DNA from: an uncultured bacterium
GTDB taxonomy: Bacteria; Armatimonadota; Zipacnadia; Zipacnadales; Zipacnadaceae
Assembly: GCA_937928475.1 (NCBI GenBank)
Contig: CALFVE010000373.1
Location: forward strand, 1-12,831
Reading direction: 5' to 3'
DNA length: 12,831 nucleotides
Shown here: positions 6,328-12,831 of the stretch, piece by piece
Position numbering within the stretch: position 1 is the first letter of the stretch
How the letters are laid out: each line of letters begins with the position of its first letter
Notes under the pieces: model-generated
Database searches by the model: none
Seen by the model: the letters and a program-made list of their open reading frames with translations, nothing else
What the model was told of the DNA's origin: nothing
Position numbers and translations under genes: made by a program

Positions 6328-6820
6328 AGGGCAGGTAGACCTTGGCGTAGACGGTGATCATGTCGCAGGTCTGGCCGTTCTGGGCGGGTGGGTAGAGGTA
6401 CAGTTCCGCCTCGCCGCCCTCCAGAATCCGGCCCCCGCCGCTGTACATCACCAGCACGTCGAGGACATCGGTGGCGGCGTACTCCTGCGGCGGGCGGTCC
6501 TCTTTCAGCCAGGTGATGGCGACGGTGTAGGTTACTGCGATCTGCTGGCGGCTGCCCGCGAACTTCTCGCGGTAGAGGAAGCGCCCGCAGGAACCCTCGC
6601 GGGCACCCAGGCTCTCCGGAGGCAGCAGCGCCTCGGCGGGTTCATACTCCCAGGGGTAGGTTTCGCTGAGGCGGGCCTCGCCGGCGGAGAGGGCGGCGGC
6701 GGTCTTCTCGTCCAGGACATAGGCGCCCTGGGCGGTGAGGTCAAAGGGGTATGCGGGGAGCACGGGATAAGGCTCCGGCCCGGCGCGCGCGGGGACAATG
6801 TGGCCCTGGGAACTTTCGTC
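6293..6820 (-). CDS. N-terminal/middle part of the same secreted protein
   Basis: This frame is closed by TGA at 6823-6821. From 6820 it reads like a mature secreted protein (GHIVPARAGPEPYPVLPAYP, then FDLTAQGAYVLDEK), continuing through VYLPYVFGDLQMRGADG to the frameshift at 6292-6290. Past that point the frame stays open to 6011 but turns into Arg/Gly/His-rich nonsense. An isolated gene could start at GTG 6763, but no ribosome site is seen there and the sequence upstream is equally protein-like, so this is a fragment rather than a gene. No domain family recognised; the region looks beta-rich (VTYTVAITWL, AELYLYPPA). Confidence 0.55.
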
Positions 6821-6860
6821 TCAAGAGAAGGGGCTCCGGCCCGGCGCGCGCAGGCACAAT
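6771..6860 (-). repeat. 29-bp direct repeat, two copies 61 bp apart
   Basis: Bases 6771-6799 and 6832-6860 match at 27 of 29 positions. Read on the minus strand both encode IVPARAGPEP, and the two differences (GTC/GTG and CCC/CCT) fall at third codon positions. The offset of 61 bp is not a multiple of three, so the copies lie in different frames. The 32 bp between the copies do not resemble the sequence upstream of copy two, so this is not a simple tandem duplication of 61 bp. Confidence 0.7.
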
Positions 6861-7037
6861 CGCGACGCTTACCTGGGGGGGCAGCAAGCAGCGCAGGAGC
6901 GAGGACGAGCACAGCGGTGACAGCGAGAACCAGGGGCACGACCGCGGCGAGGACGGGCGGCGCGACCGCGCCGAACAGGGACGATCGGGCGAAGAGCGAC
7001 CGCACCACCATCACCTCCGTGCCAGTTGGTCTATCCG

Positions 7038-7052
7038 CTGGGCTAAGCCCAG
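7038..7052. promoter_or_regulatory. Palindrome at the predicted transcription start
   Basis: CTGGGC-TAA-GCCCAG is a perfect 6-bp inverted repeat with a 3-base centre. It lies 3 bp downstream of the -10 box (7056-7061, minus strand) and covers the expected start at about 7049. It may be an operator or, in RNA, a 5' hairpin. Confidence 0.4.
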
Positions 7053-7055
7053 TTT

Positions 7056-7084
7056 AGTGTACAACATGCGCACGCAAGTCTCAA
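7056..7084 (-). promoter_or_regulatory. Promoter of the frameshifted secreted-protein gene
   Basis: On the minus strand TTGAGA (7084-7079, 5 of 6) is spaced 17 bp from TACACT (7061-7056, 4 of 6). Transcription would begin near 7049, giving a leader of about 44 bases with a GGAGGT site (7018-7013). This is the likely promoter for the secreted protein and perhaps the YcdB-like gene. Confidence 0.55.
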
Positions 7085-7394
7085 GCCATTCTCTGCGCCC
7101 TCGCTGCCGGGCGGGCTCGGCACCTGGCAATGGTGAGGCCAGCGCTAGGTACCGCGCCCATCGCCAGGGTCTGAGGGGAGGCGCTGCGCTCCGGGAGGGG
7201 GAAGCAGCACCTGGACCAGGGGCAGACATGGGTTGGGCCGCCGGCGCTCTCCGGTTCATCTTCTCCAGCAAGCGGAGATCGGCGAGGCGGCGCCCGGCAG
7301 CGGGGGTGGAGAGGCCTGCCCGCCTGCAACTTTTCGGGAACGGGGGCTTCTAAGACAGAGAGTGTTGTCCAACTGCTCGGAAGGGTTCCCGATC
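7085..7394. other. Divergent intergenic region, no gene seen
   Basis: About 310 bp between divergent genes. Short open frames cross it on both strands, but they have no ribosome site and a composition of Arg, Pro and Ala typical of GC-rich noncoding DNA. I find no convincing promoter for the plus-strand aminotransferase and no riboswitch or tRNA signature. Confidence 0.5.
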
Positions 7395-8495
7395 GTGAAC
7401 GTACCCCTCATGGATCTCAAAGCCGAATACCTCGACCTGCGCGAGGAGATGGTGGCCGCGATTGACGGCGCCTTGACCAGCATGAGGCTCTTTCTCGGGC
7501 CCAATGTGGAGGCGCTGGAGCAAGAGTTCGCCGAATTCTGCGGCGTCAAGTACGCCATCGGCTGCGGCAGCGGCACGGACGCCTGCCAGTTCGCTCTCCA
7601 GGGCGCTGGCGTCGGGCCGGGCGATGAAGTGATCACGGTGGGGTGGACCTTCATCGCCACCCTTGCCGCCATCCTTCATGCCGGAGCCACGCCCGTGCTA
7701 GTGGACATCGAGCCGCAGCATCTGTGCATGGACCCCGCGGCGGTGGAGGCGGCCATTACCCCGCGCACCAAAGCGATCTTCCCCGTGCACATCTACGGCC
7801 ACCCCTGCGACATGGGCGCCCTGCGGGAAATCTCCGACCGGCACGGGCTGCTGCTCATTGAGGATGCCAGTCACGCCCACGGGGCTGAGTGGCAAGGCCA
7901 ACGCGCAGGCAGCCTGGGGGACGCGGCGGCCTTCAGTTGCTACATGAGCAAGAACCTGGGCGCCTACGGTGAGGCGGGACTGGTCACTACCAACGACGAG
8001 GCGATTGCGGAGCGGGTGCGCCTGCTGCGCAACCACGGGTACATCAGCCGCTACGAGCACAGCCTGGTGGGCTACAACAGCCGCCTGGACGAGATTCAGG
8101 CGGCGGTGCTCCGGGTCAAACTGGCCCGCCTAGCGGAGTCCATTGAGAAACGGCGGCGGCAGGCGGAGTTCTACCGCCAGGCGCTCGCGGACACGCCGCT
8201 GACGCTGCCTTGCGAGGAGCCGGGTACCCGGCACTGCTGGTACATGTTCAACACGCGCGCCCCGCGCCGCGACGAGTTGGCGGCGTTCCTGGAGGAGCGC
8301 GGCATCGCCACCGGGCAGCACTACCGGGTTCCCGCCCACCGGCAGCCGGCGCTGGCTCCCTACGGCCTAGACAAGTACCACCTTCCGGAGACTGACCGTG
8401 CCGCCGAGGACGTCCTTATCCTGCCCTGCCACCACTACCTGACCGAGGGGCAGATTGAAGGGGTCGCGGAGCAGGTGCGGGCCTTCTACGGCTGA
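7395..8495 (+). CDS. DegT/DnrJ/EryC1/StrS family aminotransferase
   Basis: A 366-residue, full-length PLP-dependent sugar aminotransferase. Family marks are an N-terminal VPLMDL, GSGTDA (59-64) for the cofactor phosphate, the cofactor Asp157 in IEDASHAHGA, and the Schiff-base Lys186 in SKNLGAYGEAG. LRNHG follows, and YNSRLDEIQAAVLRVKL is also typical. These enzymes transfer an amino group from glutamate to a keto-sugar nucleotide, for surface polysaccharide or glycosylation. The nearest named types are QdtB/FdtB/WbpE-like, but the substrate cannot be read from sequence. Start GTG 7395 has GGAAGGG (7379-7385) 9 bases upstream; the frame is open to 7233, but that extension looks noncoding. No other sugar-nucleotide gene is in the window, so the pathway context is missing. 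Confidence 0.88.
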   Translation: MNVPLMDLKAEYLDLREEMVAAIDGALTSMRLFLGPNVEALEQEFAEFCGVKYAIGCGSGTDACQFALQGAGVGPGDEVITVGWTFIATLAAILHAGATPVLVDIEPQHLCMDPAAVEAAITPRTKAIFPVHIYGHPCDMGALREISDRHGLLLIEDASHAHGAEWQGQRAGSLGDAAAFSCYMSKNLGAYGEAGLVTTNDEAIAERVRLLRNHGYISRYEHSLVGYNSRLDEIQAAVLRVKLARLAESIEKRRRQAEFYRQALADTPLTLPCEEPGTRHCWYMFNTRAPRRDELAAFLEERGIATGQHYRVPAHRQPALAPYGLDKYHLPETDRAAEDVLILPCHHYLTEGQIEGVAEQVRAFYG

Positions 8496-8560
8496 GGCCG
8501 GGTTGCAGAAGCCCCTCGCCTAAGAAAGTGCCCGCGCAGGAAGGGACATAGCTGGCGGGC

Positions 8561-8576
8561 CAGGCTAGACAGCCTG
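8561..8576. terminator. Small hairpin between convergent genes
   Basis: CAGGCT-AGAC-AGCCTG, a perfect 6-bp stem with a 4-base loop, lies 66 bp after the aminotransferase stop and 29 bp from the convergent deacetylase stop. There is no T-run, so it is weak evidence for a terminator. The rest of 8496-8604 holds nothing visible. Confidence 0.3.
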
Positions 8577-8604
8577 CGACGAAAGCGACACTTGCGGCGT
8601 TACC

Positions 8605-9699
8605 TCAGCGGGCCCGGCGCAGCCTGCGCCGGCCAGAGCGGCGCCACTGCCGACGCCGCCAGGCTACCGTGGCTAGCCCTACGCCCGTCACTAGCGTTAT
8701 CCCGCCGGCGTAGGGCACTGCAAAGACCCACCGAACTCCCCGGTAGACCTCCTGCGGCCACCAAGCCCAGCGCTGACGGCCCCCCAGGGCTAGGTAGACC
8801 AAGGGCTTGAACACCCGGGAGCGGAAACGGGGGGTGAGTTCCGCCGCCGCCCGGAAGTGCGAGGCGCAGGCCAGTTCCGGGTGCTCGCGCTGCACCTGCC
8901 CGATGCTGGTGAATTCAACTCCCGAGATCGCCTTGATCCGCAGAAGCGTGGCCTCGATCTCGGCCATGCTATGCTGACCGGTCCCCTCGGCATAGTCCCG
9001 AATCTCGTAGGGGTGCAGCATCGCGATGACGAGCGTGGGGCCGGGATAGGCGGCGGCGTTGCGGACAGCGTCCTCGAGGTGAGCAAACTCGACCGTCACC
9101 GGGACGTACATCAGGTCCTCCCGGTGGGCTGGGCCCTCGCCCAGCATCCCGGAGATAACCTGGAAGCCGGTGGCGGCGAGTGCGTCGAGGGTAGCGGCGT
9201 CATAACTGTTAGCGGGGGGAACGAAGGTGGTCACCGAGCGTCCCACCAGGCCGCGCAGCACCTGCTTGCCGAAACTGATCATTTCCCGCTGCCGGGCCTC
9301 GGGCAGACCGGCCACTTCGGAGGCTTCCCGCTCGTCGGGCCGGAAGTCGTGGCGGTAGCCATGCTGGGCGAGGTCAATTGCACCCCGGGTCGCGAGGCTG
9401 CGCAGCAGCAACACGCGCTGGCGGCCGGCCGGACTGTCCCAGGGGCCGAGGTTCTCGTCCAGGTAGCGCTTGGCAGCCGGCACTACCGACACCGTGGGCA
9501 CCAACCCCACGCGCCGGCAGGCCGCGAACAAGGCGTTTTCCATGCGCAGGCGCTGGTCTGGGCCTTTGGCCGGCGGTCCTACGAAGTCGTCATAGCGCAG
9601 CCCCACCAGCACCGGCCCCTGCCCCAGGACGCCGACAGAGGCGGCCATGGCCAGGAGAAGGGTCAAGGTACGTCCCAGGATAAAGCGGCGCTGAGGCAT
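8605..9699 (-). CDS. Polysaccharide deacetylase-like (DUF2334-like) membrane protein
   Basis: A 364-residue protein. An N-terminal signal sequence (about 1-26, RTLTLLLAMAASVGV core) is followed by a deacetylase-type barrel: motif 1 LRYDDF (Asp37, Asp38), motif 2 HGYRH (His113, His117), motif 3 FVPPANSYD (160-168) and a late His in AMLHPYE (His229). The Asp-His-His set would bind the metal. A hydrophobic segment near 323-347 is followed by a very Arg-rich tail, so the C-terminus probably anchors the protein with the tail inside and the enzyme outside. RYDDF and the short form fit DUF2334-like proteins more than NodB; the substrate (polysaccharide or peptidoglycan sugar) is inferred. ATG 9699 is preferred over an upstream in-frame start at 9816 because GGAG lies 4 bases before it and a signal peptide follows. 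It lies 217 bp downstream of secA. Confidence 0.75.
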   Translation of the reverse strand: MPQRRFILGRTLTLLLAMAASVGVLGQGPVLVGLRYDDFVGPPAKGPDQRLRMENALFAACRRVGLVPTVSVVPAAKRYLDENLGPWDSPAGRQRVLLLRSLATRGAIDLAQHGYRHDFRPDEREASEVAGLPEARQREMISFGKQVLRGLVGRSVTTFVPPANSYDAATLDALAATGFQVISGMLGEGPAHREDLMYVPVTVEFAHLEDAVRNAAAYPGPTLVIAMLHPYEIRDYAEGTGQHSMAEIEATLLRIKAISGVEFTSIGQVQREHPELACASHFRAAAELTPRFRSRVFKPLVYLALGGRQRWAWWPQEVYRGVRWVFAVPYAGGITLVTGVGLATVAWRRRQWRRSGRRRLRRAR

Positions 9700-9855
9700 G
9701 GTTCTCCGTGAGACCGTGAAACGTACAGGGACGAGCCGGGCATAATCCCCAGAGCATGTACCGCAACTGGGCACTGGCCCGCCGTGCGGGAGGAGAGGGG
9801 GAGTCATGGGCGGCAATCGCGAGCGCCACGAGGCGCAGGCACCCAGCAGGTGGTA

Positions 9856-9913
9856 ACCGCCGCTTCGTCTCTCTGACTCTGACCTCCGCGCATCAGCTTT
9901 CGACCGCGGCGGT
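9856..9913 (-). terminator. Weak inverted repeat after secA
   Basis: ACCGCCGC (9856-9863) and GCGGCGGT (9906-9913) form an 8-bp perfect inverted repeat around 42 bases, starting 3 bases after the secA stop. The loop is long and there is no T-run. The remaining 9700-9855 region shows no gene; it must hold any separate promoter for the deacetylase, but I found only poor matches. Confidence 0.25.
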
Positions 9914-9916
9914 CCC

Positions 9917-12831
9917 TCATCGGCCGCAGCACTTCTTGTACTTCTTGCCGCTCCCGCAGGGACAGGGGTCGTTGCGGCCGGGGCCGTGGGCTACCCGCAC
10001 CGGCCGACCCTTCGCCTCCGTCATCTCCTCCGCCGCCTCGCTCATCGGCGTCTCCACCGCTTCCAGCCCGGCCAGCACCGGCGCCAGCAGTCGCTCGCTC
10101 TCCGTCTCCATCTCCTGCACCTGCACCGTCGGTTGCTCCACCACCACCTCGGTTAGGAACAGCGCTCGCGTCAAGTCCTCGGCGATGCCCTGCAGCAGGT
10201 TCTCGAAATACTCGTGAGCCTCGCGAGCATACTCGATGAAAGGATCGCGCTGCCCGTAGGCCCGCAGGTAGATGGAGTCCCGCAGGTAGTCCATCTCCTG
10301 CAGGTGCTCCATCCAGCGGTTATCAATGATGCGCAGCAGCCAGGAGCGCTCGATCTGCCGCATGAGTTCCGGCCCGATCGCCCGCTCCCGCTGCTCGTAG
10401 AACCGCACCACCACGTCCTGCACCGTCTCCCGCAAATCGCGGGGATGGATGTCGGCGAGCCGCTCAACCGGGAGAACCTGCTCCAGGCCGGGGACCGTCT
10501 CGCAGAGCGCCCGGTGCATCGCCTCCAGGTCCCAGTCCTCGGGGGGCAGGCCGGGGGGTGCAAACTGGCTGATCACGGGGTCCACCGCCCGGCGGATCAT
10601 GCTCAGAACGCTGTCCCGCACGTCCTCCCCCATCAGCACGCGGCGACGCTCTCCGTAGATGACGTTGCGCTGCTCGTTCATCACGTCATCGTACTTGAGC
10701 GTGTCTTTACGGATCTGGTAGTTGCGCAACTCCACCTTCTGCTGAGCGCGCTCCAGCGACTTGCTGACGATGGCGTGTTCCAGCACCTGCTCCTCGGGCC
10801 AGCCCCTCATGAAGAAGCCGAAGCGCTCGGGGCCGAAGAGCTTCATCAATTCATCTTCGAGCGAGACGTAGAAGCGCGAGGAGCCGGGGTCGCCCTGGCG
10901 CCCGGAACGGCCCCGCAACTGGTTGTCAATCCGCCGGCTCTCATGGCGCTCGGTGCCCAGCACGTGCAGGCCCCCCAGGCGCTTGACCTTTTCGTGCAGT
11001 TCGGGGTTGACCGCTTGCTTGGGGTCCTCGGGCTTGCCACCCAGCACGATGTCCACGCCCCGCCCGGCCATGTTGGTGGCGATGGTCACCTGCCCCGGCC
11101 GGCCGGCCTCGGCGATGATCTGGCCTTCCCTTTCGTGCTGCTTGGCGTTGAGGACGTTGTGGGGGATGCCCTCTTCCAGGGCACTGAGCAGCCGCTCCCG
11201 CCAGGTCGTCAGCGTGGCGGGGTCGGCCGAGGCTACGTCTACCTGGAGCAGCGTGAGCAGGCGATCCAGCACCGCCGGTTCGGTGAGGTCCTCCGGCACT
11301 CCCAGCCGGCGCGCAATGGGCGCAATCTCGTGCCGGCTCAGTTGGTCGAGATTGGGGCGCAGGGCTTCCAGCAGGCGCTGCACCTCGTCTTTGGGCACCG
11401 GCGGCTTGTCCGAGTAGAGCACATCCTGGCAGAGCAGAATGAGACAGTGCCGGCGCAGCTTGTCCGGGGCCAGGCGCGTGGAGAGATACTCGGAGACGTC
11501 CACGGAGCGGGTACCTACCAGCACCGGCTGCTCGCGGATGTACATATTGAGGATCTCCGACACGATCCCCCGGTACTTAGCCTCCTTGGTCTTGTAGATG
11601 GCGTCGGGATAGTCTTTGCGGATGACCGGCAGGTGGGTGGGGATGACCACCACCGGCATTCCGTAGATCTGCCGGAACTCCGTCTCTTCGGTCTTGGCCG
11701 TGCCGGTCATGCCTGCCAGTTTCTTGTACAGGCGGAAGAAGTTCTGATAGGTGATGGAAGCCACCGTCTGCCGCGCCTGCTGGATGCGCACGTGCTCTTT
11801 GGCCTCAATGGCCTGGTGCAGGCCATCGGAGTAGCGCCGGCCCGGCTGCGGATGGCCGGTGAACTCGTCTACAATGATGACTTCGCCGTGATCCACGATG
11901 TAGTGCTGGTCGCGCTTAAACAGAGCGTGGGCTTTGAGCGAGGCTTGCACGTGGTGGGCGATGTCCAGGTAGCGGGGGTCGGAGAGATTGTCAATCCCCA
12001 GCATCCGCTCCACCTTCTCCTGCCCCTTCTCGGTCAGCATCACCTGGTTGAATTTCTCCTCGACGTAGTAGTCGTAGTCGTCTTTCTCTTCCTCATTGTC
12101 GGTCCCCCGCAGGCGGGAGACGATCCGGTCAATCTCCTCGTAGAATTGCACGCTCTTCTGGGGCATCCCCGAGATGATCAGCGGGGTGCGCGCCTCATCC
12201 ACCAGGATCGAGTCCACCTCGTCCACGATGGCGTAGTTGAGATCGCGCAGCACCAGGTAATCCGGGTGCCCGCACATGTTGTCGCGCAGGTAGTCAAAGC
12301 CCAGTTCGCTGTTCTCGACGTAGGTGATGTCCTTGAGGTAGTTGGCGCGGCGCTCGGCGGCCTCCATGTTGTGCTGGATGTAGCCGATGGACAGGCCCAG
12401 GAATTCGTAGACCTTGCCCATCCACTGGGCCTGCCAGCGCACCAGGTAGTCGTTGGTGGTGACCAGGTGACAGCCCTTGCCCTCCAGGGCGTTGAGGTAC
12501 AGCGGGAGGACCGCGACCAGAGTCTTGCCCTCCCCGGTCTTCATCTCGGCGATCTTGCCCTGATGCAGGACGATACCGCCGATGAGTTGCACGTCATAGG
12601 GACGCATGCCCACCGCCCGCCAGCAGCCCTCGCGGGCCACCGCGAAAGCCTCGGGCAAAAGGTCGTCGAGGGTCTCTCCGGCAGCCAGGCGCTGCTTGAA
12701 CTCCTCGGTCTTGCCGCGCAGTTGCTCATCGCTGAGCGCCTTGATTTCGGGCTCCAGGGCATTGATTTGCCGGACGACCTTCATCGCCCGGGCGACTTCG
12801 CGCTCCGAGCCATCAATCAGCCACTTTGCCG
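9917..12831 (-). CDS. secA: Protein translocase ATPase SecA, 5' end cut by window
   Basis: SecA drives preprotein export through SecYEG. The visible part is 971 codons and continues off the window: the frame runs through an ATG at 12784 into AKWLIDGSEREVARAMK, which matches the family start, so that ATG is internal. Residue numbers below count from it. Walker A is MKTGEGKT (81-88), and the DEAD-type box is VDEVD (187-191). The preprotein-binding domain lies between about 205 and 350. IIVDEFTGHPQPGRRYSDG (303-321) varies from the usual GRLMPGRR. TGTAKTE (360-366) follows, then NBD2 with VTIATNMAGRGVDIVLGG (566-583) and the QLRGRSGRQGDPG motif (622-634). The C-terminus is a zinc-binding SEC-C tail (CPCGSGKKYKKCCGR). 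An extra ~100-residue insert sits in NBD2. Identity is certain. Confidence 0.97.
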   Translation of the reverse strand, partial: AKWLIDGSEREVARAMKVVRQINALEPEIKALSDEQLRGKTEEFKQRLAAGETLDDLLPEAFAVAREGCWRAVGMRPYDVQLIGGIVLHQGKIAEMKTGEGKTLVAVLPLYLNALEGKGCHLVTTNDYLVRWQAQWMGKVYEFLGLSIGYIQHNMEAAERRANYLKDITYVENSELGFDYLRDNMCGHPDYLVLRDLNYAIVDEVDSILVDEARTPLIISGMPQKSVQFYEEIDRIVSRLRGTDNEEEKDDYDYYVEEKFNQVMLTEKGQEKVERMLGIDNLSDPRYLDIAHHVQASLKAHALFKRDQHYIVDHGEVIIVDEFTGHPQPGRRYSDGLHQAIEAKEHVRIQQARQTVASITYQNFFRLYKKLAGMTGTAKTEETEFRQIYGMPVVVIPTHLPVIRKDYPDAIYKTKEAKYRGIVSEILNMYIREQPVLVGTRSVDVSEYLSTRLAPDKLRRHCLILLCQDVLYSDKPPVPKDEVQRLLEALRPNLDQLSRHEIAPIARRLGVPEDLTEPAVLDRLLTLLQVDVASADPATLTTWRERLLSALEEGIPHNVLNAKQHEREGQIIAEAGRPGQVTIATNMAGRGVDIVLGGKPEDPKQAVNPELHEKVKRLGGLHVLGTERHESRRIDNQLRGRSGRQGDPGSSRFYVSLEDELMKLFGPERFGFFMRGWPEEQVLEHAIVSKSLERAQQKVELRNYQIRKDTLKYDDVMNEQRNVIYGERRRVLMGEDVRDSVLSMIRRAVDPVISQFAPPGLPPEDWDLEAMHRALCETVPGLEQVLPVERLADIHPRDLRETVQDVVVRFYEQRERAIGPELMRQIERSWLLRIIDNRWMEHLQEMDYLRDSIYLRAYGQRDPFIEYAREAHEYFENLLQGIAEDLTRALFLTEVVVEQPTVQVQEMETESERLLAPVLAGLEAVETPMSEAAEEMTEAKGRPVRVAHGPGRNDPCPCGSGKKYKKCCGR
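11171..11470 (-). other. ~100-residue insertion within NBD2 of SecA
   Basis: Residues 439-538 (counted from the internal ATG at 12784) lie between VGTRSVDVSEYLSTRL and GIPHNVLNAK. In standard SecA these two blocks are separated by only a few residues. The insert looks helical and charged (for example DEVQRLLEALRPNLDQL and RERLLSALEE), is in frame and shows GC-rich codons like the rest. Large SecA insertions are known as signatures of some thermophilic and deep-branching lineages; whether this is one of those cannot be told here. Confidence 0.75.

Larger units (their letters stand above)
4834..7005 (-). pseudogene. Secreted multidomain protein gene with frameshifts
   Basis: Coding-like sequence runs across the whole span on the minus strand but changes frame. 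The first part starts at GTG 7005 (GGAGGT at 7018-7013, 7 bases upstream; ATG 7011 is only 1 base from that site) and encodes a clear signal peptide: a basic start, a long hydrophobic core and an alanine-rich cleavage region near LLAA. At a run of seven C (6881-6875 read on the minus strand) the sensible frame moves by one. It moves again between about 6835 and 6800, and a third time at a G-run at 6292-6290. Joined, the product would be roughly 720 residues: signal peptide, a middle region of no recognised family, a FlgD-type Ig domain, another beta-rich region and a possible clan CD-like C-terminal domain. The breaks may be true decay, assembly errors at homopolymers, or (least likely) programmed shifts. 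Confidence 0.6.

Noticed and set aside
5089..6357. Long plus-strand open frame of 422 codons opposite the secreted protein
   Set aside because: It is the complement of sequence with a FlgD-type Ig domain on the minus strand. Its translation is rich in Arg, His, Leu and Val with no motif, and it has no ribosome site.
7011..7084. Minus-strand peptide ending YTKLGLAQRIDQLARR just before the secreted-protein start, with TGA/ATG overlap
   Set aside because: It faintly resembles the last helix of LuxR-type DNA-binding domains, but nothing upstream in any frame gives the rest of that domain, and it overlaps a good promoter. Treated as chance.
8857..9711. Plus-strand open frame of 284 codons opposite the deacetylase
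   Set aside because: The minus strand has a signal peptide and all deacetylase motifs. The plus frame looks like GC-driven antisense.
12782..12784. ATG at 12784 as the true start of secA
   Set aside because: The frame stays open to the window edge, and the upstream residues fit the conserved SecA N-terminus.

Overview
The window is about 12.8 kb of GC-rich bacterial DNA. It is gene-dense, with short intergenic gaps and GTG starts alongside ATG. Nothing in it fixes the taxon. The mix (SecA with a large extra insert, a FlgD-type Ig domain in a secreted protein, a DUF2334-like deacetylase, a YcdB/PepSY-like protein, promoters that sit almost on the start codon) would suit an uncultured lineage such as Armatimonadota or Chloroflexota. 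That is a low-confidence inference.

Layout. (1) 105-2546, plus strand: a tight three-gene operon with overlapping ends. It encodes a Cas4/RecB-like PD-(D/E)XK protein whose catalytic motif looks destroyed but whose cysteines remain, a membrane-anchored HExxH peptidase of the peptidase-MA type, and a short MscS-like channel ending in a Pro/Gly-rich tail. (2) 2562-2618: a strong stem-loop between convergent genes. (3) 2689-7005, minus strand: a secreted multidomain protein (7005-4834) broken by frameshifts, then a secreted YcdB/PepSY-like protein with a triplicated N-terminal repeat, then a HAD hydrolase with its own near-leaderless promoter. (4) 7012-7394: a divergent, apparently non-coding region holding a good promoter and an operator-like palindrome for the minus-strand block. 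(5) 7395-8495, plus: a DegT/DnrJ/EryC1/StrS aminotransferase. (6) 8605-12831, minus: a membrane-bound polysaccharide-deacetylase-like protein and, upstream of it, secA, whose 5' end runs out of the window.

Most products act at or beyond the membrane: translocase, secreted proteins, channel, peptidase, deacetylase. No CRISPR array, tRNA, rRNA, insertion sequence or integrase is visible. The least ordinary parts are the peptidase/channel/dead-nuclease operon, and the secreted protein with a possible clan CD (caspase/gingipain-like) His/Cys pair lying directly upstream of a PepSY-like secreted protein. Neither is proven to be a new system.
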